From: Chloroflexota bacterium
Lineage (GTDB): Bacteria; Chloroflexota; UBA11872
DNA: 64,000 nucleotides
Assembly (NCBI GenBank): GCA_011523785.1
Contig: WTFW01000060.1
Coordinates: 2,116-66,115, forward strand
Direction of reading: 5' to 3'
This document shows, piece by piece, positions 56,807-64,000 of the stretch; position 1 is the stretch's first letter, and each line of letters begins with the position of its first letter. Below the pieces are notes generated by a model, which saw only the letters and a list, made by a program, of their open reading frames with translations, was not told the DNA's origin and did no database searches. The position numbers and the translations under genes were made by a program.

Positions 56807-57819
56807 TAGTCCTCGGTGATGACCTGGGATTCGCGGCCTTCGGTTTCGAATCCCTGCTCGGCCAGCACGGGTTTGGCGTCCGCAATCATCTCCGGATTTC
56901 CGCACAGATACAGCGCCGCGCCCTCCGGCGTCAGGCGCTCCTGCAGAGCTGCCAGCGGCTCGTCGGGCAACCAGGGTTCCACTCGTCCGCTCATTTCCTT
57001 GCCGCAGATCAGGCGCACGGTGTCGTTGGCGCGTCCACGGCCCATGCCCTCGCCAAAGTTGGGGTCGCTGTCCGGCCGGCTGATCGTGGGGATATAGACC
57101 AGTCCGAATCCCGGGTCGGCCGCCATCCGTTCCAGTTCGTCCTTGTAGCCCAGCTGATCGGCGTAGGAAACGCCATGCACGATAGTCAGCCGCCGCTCCA
57201 CCTGGCCGGTTTCCTGGTATTCGTGCCAGGCCGTGCGCGCCATGGAAACGAACGGCGCCAGGCCGGTTCCGGTGGCCACGCACACCGCATCGGGCTGGCT
57301 GGTGCGGGAGAGCGTGAACCGCCCGGCCGGCCGCGGCATGTAGAGAATCTCGTCGCCCGGCTTGTGCCGCCAGAGCGTGCCCGTAAACACGCCGGGAACG
57401 TTGGACCCGTCCTCCCGCGAGTCGCGCACCAGGATTACGTAGAACTCCAGGTGGTCCAGGTCCAGCGGGGTCGAGCCGATGGAAAGCTGCCGCGGCCGCG
57501 GGTCGTCGGCGGGCTGATCCCAGAACGCCAGCATGGTGTACTGGCCGGCCTCGAACGTTGCAAAGTCGCTGCCGTCCGGCCGCCGGATGGTGAAGATCGC
57601 GATGTCCTCGTCGTCCAGCAACTCCCAGTGATCCAGCACGGCCCGTTCCATCCGCTCGCGAATGTCGCGGCGCCGGCGCGTGGTACGGCGGGGCGTGGTT
57701 GCGGCGGATCGAGCTTCGGACACGCGGAACTCCAGTTTTGGCAGGTCGGGTAGATGCCGCCGCAGCCAACGCCGCGCGGCGAGGACGGCTTCATGATACG
57801 TGGCGCGGACCCCTTGCAT
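56800..57819 (-). CDS. Ferredoxin--NADP+ reductase-like FAD/NAD(P)-binding oxidoreductase
   Basis: RPRQLSIGSTPLDLDHLEFYVILVRD...CVATGTGLAPFVSMARTAW...GAALYLCGNPEMIADAKPVLAEQGF. Confidence 0.88.
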   Translation of the reverse strand: MQGVRATYHEAVLAARRWLRRHLPDLPKLEFRVSEARSAATTPRRTTRRRRDIRERMERAVLDHWELLDDEDIAIFTIRRPDGSDFATFEAGQYTMLAFWDQPADDPRPRQLSIGSTPLDLDHLEFYVILVRDSREDGSNVPGVFTGTLWRHKPGDEILYMPRPAGRFTLSRTSQPDAVCVATGTGLAPFVSMARTAWHEYQETGQVERRLTIVHGVSYADQLGYKDELERMAADPGFGLVYIPTISRPDSDPNFGEGMGRGRANDTVRLICGKEMSGRVEPWLPDEPLAALQERLTPEGAALYLCGNPEMIADAKPVLAEQGFETEGRESQVITEDYW

Positions 57820-58495
57820 CGTCCGAAGCCCTTGGACTGATCAAGATCGGCGCTAAAGAGCCGTGGCTGCCCTGTCACTCCCGGGACTTCCGAGACCGTG
57901 GGTGAAATGGGTCGTCCCGGCACCGGCGCTGCAGCCCGATGCCCACCTGCGGGCGCGCGACGTCGGGGTCCAAAACATCGCAGGCACCGGCCTGGTCTTA
58001 GTCGTTACCTTGCTGGCCGAGTTGCTCAAAGTCGATGCCCGCTCTCGTCAGCAGGTTGCCGCACTGTTTTGGGCGGCCCCTGTCACCCACGAGTGCGGCG
58101 CCGGGGTCTGGGCGGTGTCGTACATGTCGACAGTCGCCGCGATCCTGGGCATCCCCGCCTCTGCCCATATGACCAGCGCCTGGTCGGCGCCGGTGCCCAG
58201 GTCTTTTGCGGAAACGTCCGGCTACCGCCAGACGCGGTCGGACTCGTCCAGCTTCAGGTGCGGGGTGGAGGAGATGTGGCCGCCGAGTTGGATGGGCATG
58301 GCTGGCTTCGGGGAAGCGCCCCTCCGACTCTCCCCCACGCCGCGGATCGCCGTCCTTGCGTGCTGGACCTCGACGTTTCTTCTGGTGAGGAACTTGCCCG
58401 GAAACTCGCATTGAAACCGCTGCACCCAAAGTTCAAATTGAATGCCTGGCCTGCACAGCGCGCGTCGCGCCCGGTTCGCCGGTCTGGGTGAGGCG

Positions 58496-60364
58496 TCAAT
58501 TCTGCGGAGGAGATCCCAACTCGCGCTCGAGTTGCTCGAGCCAGGCGAGGACGGTGGGCTCGTCCACCCAGCGCACGGAGCGGGAGCGGCTTTCGGCCAG
58601 GGCCAAAGCCGCCTGCTCGCGGTTGCCCAGGGCGAGCTCGGCGGCCGCGAGTCCTACCCAGGGGTCTGCACTGCTGGCCACGTAGGAGGTGGCCTGATAC
58701 CTGAGGGTCTGCCGGAAGTCCTTGCGCGCGAGCTCGGCCATTCCCAGGTCCAGGAGCACCTGGCCGCGCCAGAAGTAGGCCTGCGGTTTGGGACCGTCCA
58801 GCCGCACCGCCTCGGCGAACGACTCCAGGCCCTCACCGAGCCGCCCTTCTTCCACCAGCATGATTCCCTTTGCCGCGTGAGGGGCCGCCCAGGTTGGGCG
58901 ACGTTTGATGGCGTGTTCGATGTCGGCCCACGCGGACGGTCGGTCGCCCAACCGGCGGTGGACCAGTGCCCGGAAGAACGAGGCTTCCTCGTTTATGAAG
59001 AAGCGTTCAAAGCTTGCCGTCAGAGGATCCAGCGCCTCCTTCAGACGACCGAGCTGCGCGAGTGCCATGCCCTGGGTCACCTCGGGCTCATGCGGGGACG
59101 CCGGGGCCCACTCCGCGGCACGGCGGGCTACGACCAGCGCCGCCTCGGCATAACCAAACTGCAGGAGCAGCCGGGCGGCCCGGCGGAGGGCCACGCCGTC
59201 CTCCGACGACATGTAGAGGCGCTGGATGGAAGCAATCTGGTCGTGTACGTACTGTGGGCAGCCGGCGACTCGGAAGAGGTTTGCGCGCTGAATCGGAGCC
59301 CAGAGCGTATTCGGATCAAGTTCGCTTGCCCGCCGATAGTCGGCAAGTGCCTGCTCCGGCTCTCCAAGCACCACGCGCTGCCAGCCTCGAGATACGTGCC
59401 ATTCGGCTCGCTCCTCGCGGCCCAGTAGGAATCCCGGACGGCGGAGGTGGCCCGTGATCCCCGCCACGCTGGCAGCCCGGCGCTCAATCTCCGGCGCCGT
59501 GTACCACTCGGCGACGTAGGCATCGACCTGCTCGGTTGAGCAGCCATTCGGCAGCGCGATCGGCGACAGTTCGCCGACGCGCCCAATGCCTGTGATTCCC
59601 ACGAAGAACGTCAGACCGGCCACGGCTCCAGCGCGGGTGAAACGGGCCGGGAACGAGCCGTGCCAGCGACGGTAGTCCAGCACGAGCACGGCAACGAGCA
59701 CCGTGGCAAACGACGCTCCAATGATGACGAGCAGGGGGCCGTCGCCCAGACGGGTCAGCCCGCCGATGATCACGGCCGCCGCGATGAACCCCGCGGTGAC
59801 CAGGTGGTCCACGCGCGGGTCGCGGTCCGGCAGCCGCGCCCGGGGCTTGAGGACTCCCCGCAGTGGGCCAATACGGGTTCGGTTCCGTAGCGGCGTCCGG
59901 TAGGGACGCTCACGAGCACGAAGCTCGGCATCGCGCCGCGTCTGCTCACGGACGAGGGCCGCCTGGGCTTTCTGAGCTTCCCTGGAGAGGCGCGATTCGG
60001 TCGGATTGGCAGATTCGGCAGCCTCGGCTTCTTTAGCTCGACGTCGCTGGCGCGACCGACGGACTCTGCGCTCGTCCCTGCGCCGAGCCTGGTCTTCATT
60101 GAGCTCGGGCTGCGCGCGATCTGGCCGGATCCGCGATCCCGCCGCGGCTGGTCTCCGTTTACGCGACCTGCCACCGGGAGATTGGTTCCCGCGGTAACTT
60201 CCGAGCAGACCGGTGACCCGGAGAGGCGGTGGACGCGAGGTCGACTGGCCACGCAGGGCATCACCACGCAAATGCGGAGCGCCGGACTCAGCCTGATCGC
60301 TGGCCGCACGGCCAGTGACAAAGGCGATGAGCGCGCCGAAGACACGACGGGCCAGCAGATTCAC
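58496..60364 (-). CDS. TPR-repeat membrane protein with basic disordered N-terminus (paralog A)
   Basis: NRTRIGPLRGVLKPRARLPDRDPRVDHLVTAGFIAAAVIIGGLTRL..., TM segments, then TPR-like repeats. Confidence 0.85.
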   Translation of the reverse strand: MNLLARRVFGALIAFVTGRAASDQAESGAPHLRGDALRGQSTSRPPPLRVTGLLGSYRGNQSPGGRSRKRRPAAAGSRIRPDRAQPELNEDQARRRDERRVRRSRQRRRAKEAEAAESANPTESRLSREAQKAQAALVREQTRRDAELRARERPYRTPLRNRTRIGPLRGVLKPRARLPDRDPRVDHLVTAGFIAAAVIIGGLTRLGDGPLLVIIGASFATVLVAVLVLDYRRWHGSFPARFTRAGAVAGLTFFVGITGIGRVGELSPIALPNGCSTEQVDAYVAEWYTAPEIERRAASVAGITGHLRRPGFLLGREERAEWHVSRGWQRVVLGEPEQALADYRRASELDPNTLWAPIQRANLFRVAGCPQYVHDQIASIQRLYMSSEDGVALRRAARLLLQFGYAEAALVVARRAAEWAPASPHEPEVTQGMALAQLGRLKEALDPLTASFERFFINEEASFFRALVHRRLGDRPSAWADIEHAIKRRPTWAAPHAAKGIMLVEEGRLGEGLESFAEAVRLDGPKPQAYFWRGQVLLDLGMAELARKDFRQTLRYQATSYVASSADPWVGLAAAELALGNREQAALALAESRSRSVRWVDEPTVLAWLEQLERELGSPPQN

Positions 60365-60445
60365 CGGACGACGCCCCCACCAGTACCGGATGCGCTCAAT
60401 GTAGCCGCGCAGGCCGACGAGTGACGCAGACCCGGGCGAGGCTGA

Positions 60446-62467
60446 TCAGCTGGATGATGGCTTCCCGACCTCTCGCTCGAGGTCCGTGAGCCACCGGCTG
60501 ATGGTTGGCTCGTCCGCCCAGTTCACTGGCCGAGATCGAATGGTCTCCAGCGCCTGCAGGGCCTGTTCGCGGTTACCCAGGGTTAGATCCGCGACGGCCC
60601 GACCCACGTAGGCGTCGGCAGCGTCGAAGCCGTCCTGAATCGCTCGCTGAAAATCTGCGCGCGCTGCTTCGGGCTGTCCGTTCTGCAGGAGCGCCAGGCC
60701 GCGCCACTGGTAGGCGTAGCTTTCGCCTTCGTCCAGCAGTACGGCCTCGTTGAGGGCCTCGAGGCCCTCTTCGACTTGACCGCTGCCGAATAGCGTGATG
60801 CCGAGTGCCGCGCGAGCGTCCGCCGACTTCGGTCGTCGCCGAATGGCGAGTTCAAAGTCGTCCAGCGCCGCTTGAGTGTTTCCCAACCGCCGATACACCA
60901 GTCCGCGAAACAAGAGAGCTTCGTAGTTGAGCCGATACCCCTCGACACCTTGCGTGAGAACGTCGAGCGCTTCATCGAACCGGTCAGCGCTGGCCAGGAT
61001 CTTCCCTTGCAAGACCTGCGCCTCATAAGGGGAGGGCATCAGCGAGGCCGCACGCCCCGCCACATCGACGGCGGATTGCGCATAGCCAAGCTCGTCGAAC
61101 GCCAACGCGAATTCCCTCAGTAGTTCGGCGGCATCGATAAGCGTTTGACCGTCGTCGCTGGCCGCGTAGTGGCGAACGACGGCCGCCAAGTCGTCTCGTC
61201 CAGCCTCCAGGCAACCGGCGGCCTGGAATAGGCGCGCACGCACGATGTAGCCATAAAGCTGCGTTGAATCGAGCTCAATCGAACGTTGAAGGTCTGCCAG
61301 CGACCGTTCGGAATCGCCCAGCAAGGCGCGAGCACCGCCGCGCTCACGATAGGCCCAGGCTCGATCGACGTCGCTGGCCAGCCGCCCCGGACGCCGGAGC
61401 GCGCCAGTCAGCCGGTCCACGGCGGCTGCGTACGCCACTAGGTCAGCAGGCTCGGCCTGGTCCCTGAACCATGCGCTGGCCTGCTCGGATGAGCAACCAT
61501 CGGGCAGCGGTACGGGCGCCAGCTCTCCGAGGCGACCAATGGAAGTGACGCCGATGAAGAAGACCAAGCCCGCCGCCATGCCGGTGCGCGTGACGCGCAC
61601 CCGAGCCGAGCCGGACCAGCGCCGATTGTCGAGAATGAGCAGCGCCACGAGCAACGCGGCCATGCCTGCAGCAAGTAGCCACGGCAGACCGCTGTAGTCG
61701 TAGAGATCCAGGCGCGTAAGGCCGCCGATCAGCAGGGCCGCTGCAATGAAGCCGGCCGTCACCAGCATGTCGACGCGCGGGTCACGCGTCGGCAAGTTCG
61801 CCCGGGGCTTGAGAAGCCCGCGCAGTGGGCCGATGCGGGTTCGATCTCGCAAGGGCCTGCGATATGGGCGTTCCTGCGCGCGCGCTTCGGCGTCACGCTG
61901 CAGTTGCTCACGGACCAGAGATGCCTGCGCCTCAAGCGCGTCCGAGGCCAGGCGGGACTCCGGAGGATCCGCTGTTGACGAAGTCTCCGCTTCCTCGGCC
62001 CGGCGAGCCTGGCGAAAGCGCCGGACCTCCTGTTCGTCCCGCCTTCGAGCCTGGTCGCGATTGAGCACCGGCCGAGCCCGGTCTGGACGGGCGCTCGGAT
62101 CGGGCGTACGCGGGCCCGGGTCGCGCGTCCTGTCTCCAGGTGTTCGCCCCCAGCTATAGCCTTGCCTTGGTCCCACACGCGGCCTTGCCTGCGGTTCGAC
62201 GAGTCGACGCCTGGGTGGCACCTGGCGAGGATGGGCGCGCTCGGCGGCATCGGCGCGCAATTGCCGGCGCGCAAGTTCGGCCTGAATCTCGGCGGCCCCG
62301 GGCGAGAGTCGCGATCCTCGCTGTTGGCTTGCTCGTTCCGCCGGTTCTGGCCCGTCGGCTTCGGTTGACCGACCGGGTTCCGAAGCACCGGCCCTTGAAT
62401 CGTCGAGCGGCCAACCGGTAATGAAAGAAATCAGCGGGCCCAGAACGCGGCGGGCCAGGGGCTTCAT
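60446..62467 (-). CDS. TPR-repeat membrane protein with basic disordered N-terminus (paralog B)
   Basis: DRTRIGPLRGLLKPRANLPTRDPRVDMLVTAGFIAAALLIGGLTRL...; same architecture as 58496..60364. Confidence 0.85.
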   Translation of the reverse strand: MKPLARRVLGPLISFITGWPLDDSRAGASEPGRSTEADGPEPAERASQQRGSRLSPGAAEIQAELARRQLRADAAERAHPRQVPPRRRLVEPQARPRVGPRQGYSWGRTPGDRTRDPGPRTPDPSARPDRARPVLNRDQARRRDEQEVRRFRQARRAEEAETSSTADPPESRLASDALEAQASLVREQLQRDAEARAQERPYRRPLRDRTRIGPLRGLLKPRANLPTRDPRVDMLVTAGFIAAALLIGGLTRLDLYDYSGLPWLLAAGMAALLVALLILDNRRWSGSARVRVTRTGMAAGLVFFIGVTSIGRLGELAPVPLPDGCSSEQASAWFRDQAEPADLVAYAAAVDRLTGALRRPGRLASDVDRAWAYRERGGARALLGDSERSLADLQRSIELDSTQLYGYIVRARLFQAAGCLEAGRDDLAAVVRHYAASDDGQTLIDAAELLREFALAFDELGYAQSAVDVAGRAASLMPSPYEAQVLQGKILASADRFDEALDVLTQGVEGYRLNYEALLFRGLVYRRLGNTQAALDDFELAIRRRPKSADARAALGITLFGSGQVEEGLEALNEAVLLDEGESYAYQWRGLALLQNGQPEAARADFQRAIQDGFDAADAYVGRAVADLTLGNREQALQALETIRSRPVNWADEPTISRWLTDLEREVGKPSSS

Positions 62468-62650
62468 GACTCGTGGGCCTCAGTCACGGCTCTGAACGAT
62501 TCAAGTAAGCCGAACGACGACCCGGCCACCGGACGACCTCCGCGAGAACGGCCCATCCCTGGATCTTGGAGTTTATCGCTGAGCGAAAGCTGAAGACTTC
62601 GCAGCGCTTGGCCGCGCCCTCCTCTGATTCGTCGGGAGCGAGCGATGCGG

Positions 62651-63193
62651 CTAGCTGGCGAGTTGGGAAGCCAGCCGCGCCAGCGCGGCGCGCCAGAAGG
62701 TGCGCCTGGCTTCGACCTCGTTGCGGTCGGCGAGCTTGGAGTGCTGGACCTGCACGGTGCTCTTGGCGGGGCCTTTGTCCCAGAAGCTGACGTCCAGGTT
62801 GGTCTGGTCGTCGCTCCAGGTGATACGCATGGACTTGGGGCGGGTGGCGCGGCGGATGGTGATGGGTTCGTCGCCGAGCCAGCGCTGGCGGGACGCCGCG
62901 TCCTCCCAGGCCGTAAAAAGCACGTCGACGGATACGGGCAAGGTCTTGCTCACGCCGACCTGATAGCCGCGCGAGGTCTGGTGGACTTCGCGGCGGCCAC
63001 GGGCTTGCTCGTAGGCCACGGTGACCATCTGGCTCCACCAGCCGGACAGGCCGTGCCGTTTCCGCAGGCGGATAGCAATCTCACGATGTGCCAAGGCGGC
63101 GGCCCCCTCCGAGTCCAGGAGGTTGAACCACTCATCCCAGCGTCGGCCTGTCTTGGCGTGGACGGCGGAGTCGCTGATCGTCGGTTTTGTCAT
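62651..63193 (-). CDS. DUF4287-like plus SRPBCC/AHSA1-like protein
   Basis: TGRRWDEWFNLLDSEGAAALAHREIAIRLRKRHGLSGWWSQMVTVAYEQARGRRE... then VSKTLPVSVDVLFTAWEDAASRQRWLGDE. Confidence 0.7.
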   Translation of the reverse strand: MTKPTISDSAVHAKTGRRWDEWFNLLDSEGAAALAHREIAIRLRKRHGLSGWWSQMVTVAYEQARGRREVHQTSRGYQVGVSKTLPVSVDVLFTAWEDAASRQRWLGDEPITIRRATRPKSMRITWSDDQTNLDVSFWDKGPAKSTVQVQHSKLADRNEVEARRTFWRAALARLASQLAS

Positions 63194-63295
63194 GGCCTAG
63201 TCCCCGGGGCAATCCACCGGCTGAATCCAATACCCCTCCTGTAAACCGAGATTCACTGGACGCAAGTAGCCACACTCGGTACGGTGCTAGCGAAT

Positions 63296-64000
63296 ATGCC
63301 GGGAATGAGAGCCTACTTGAGCCGCATGTTCAGCGCTTGGACGGATTCTGGACGTCGGACCTGGGCCGCCGCTGTGCTGATCGGGAGCATCACGACCGTG
63401 GCGCTGGCGGCGTGCGGCGAGGCGGAGCCCGAGGCGACGCCGACACCGGCGGCAACGCCCGTGCCGCCGATTACGGCTCCGGCCATGTCGCCAAGTCCCG
63501 CGCCCATTCCCACGGCCACGCCCGCGCCGACACCCACGGCGACGCCGGCGCCGACGCCCACGGCTCAGCCCGTGCCGCGACCCGTTACCCCGTCCGCGGC
63601 CCCGGCAACGCCTCCGCCCACGCCGACGCCTACAGGGGAGCCGGAGTCCACACCAGAAGCACCAGCGGTCACGCTAGTCGGCGTGGTCTTGCCGGAGGTG
63701 GGCCTGAATGTGCGCGACGCGCCGAGTGTTGACGAAGGTGCGATCCAATACGTGGCGTTGCAGGACGAAGAACTGGAGCTAACGGGCGAGACGACCGAGC
63801 TCGACGGCATCGTGTGGTACGGGTTGGCGGACGGCAATTGGGTGCAGGGCCAGTACCTGGAGATCAGCGAGCGAGTTTCAGAGGCCGCGCCGGAAGCCAC
63901 GCCGGAGGCTACGCCAGAGGCGGCAGCCGCAGCCATCGGCGTAGTGCTTCCCGAGATCGGCCTGAACGTGCGTGACGCACCGAGCGTGACCGACGGCGCT
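63296..64000 (+). CDS. Lipoprotein with long Pro/Thr linker and repeated SH3-like domains (partial, runs off window)
   Basis: MPGMRAYLSRMFSAWTDSGRRTWAAAVLIGSITTVALAACGEAEPEATPTPAATP...VGVVLPEVGLNVRDAPSVDEGAIQ...IGVVLPEIGLNVRDAPSVTDGA; no stop before the edge, absent from ORF track. Confidence 0.88.
   Translation, partial: MPGMRAYLSRMFSAWTDSGRRTWAAAVLIGSITTVALAACGEAEPEATPTPAATPVPPITAPAMSPSPAPIPTATPAPTPTATPAPTPTAQPVPRPVTPSAAPATPPPTPTPTGEPESTPEAPAVTLVGVVLPEVGLNVRDAPSVDEGAIQYVALQDEELELTGETTELDGIVWYGLADGNWVQGQYLEISERVSEAAPEATPEATPEAAAAAIGVVLPEIGLNVRDAPSVTDGA

Noticed and set aside
56270-57769. 499-aa ORF as a possible ispF fusion protein
   Set aside because: The N-terminal ~320 aa is an alternative frame of the ferredoxin reductase gene on the same strand; only the C-terminal part is IspF.
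63480-63660. Short-period repeat suggestive of a CRISPR or VNTR
   Set aside because: It is the Pro/Thr codon repeat (acgcc/cccacg) of the lipoprotein linker, with no spacer structure.

Overview
This is a 64 kb, high-GC bacterial chromosomal window. The gene content and style fit Chloroflexota, but that lineage call is an inference. It carries about 55 supportable CDSs, one tRNA-Leu(UAA), several hairpins and a family of dispersed intergenic repeats. There are no rRNAs, CRISPR arrays, intact transposases or prophage genes. Main blocks: (1) 0.4-16 kb, catabolic/accessory region with a nitrilase-type hydrolase, two Cys-type sulfatases, VOC, GYD, an NAD-epimerase, two Gfo/Idh/MocA oxidoreductases, two amidohydrolases, a DegT aminotransferase and SMP-30; (2) 16-22.8 kb, transglutaminase-like protein, lipoprotein, CorA, an MFS protein with an unusual C-terminal tail and two tandem creatininase-family hydrolases; (3) 22.8-36 kb, coaX-coaBC, recJ, relA/spoT with a duplicated CC..HxxxC module, plsY-like, degV, glycerate kinase and LysM; (4) 36-48.8 kb, BNR propeller, complete F-type ATP synthase operon, murA, mreB and a 2-hydroxyacid dehydrogenase; (5) 49-58 kb, gntR, folE, rpiB-like, a coupled pair of divergent thymidylate-kinase-like genes, NYN/LabA, folB, rlmB, cysS, ispF and a ferredoxin reductase; (6) 58.5-64 kb, tandem paralogous TPR membrane proteins, an SRPBCC-like protein and a Pro/Thr-linker SH3 lipoprotein running off the window edge. 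The best leads are the TMK-like pair with a Walker A Lys-to-Arg change, the tandem TPR membrane paralogs, the duplicated zinc-finger module in RelA/SpoT, the MFS-plus-helical-repeat fusion, a parS-like palindrome inside cysS, a 25-bp repeat that appears to have inserted into one copy of a tandem repeat, and small membrane ORFs below the ORF-track cutoff. No clearly new multi-gene defence or biosynthetic system was identified. Many long ORFs in the supplied track are antisense GC artefacts.
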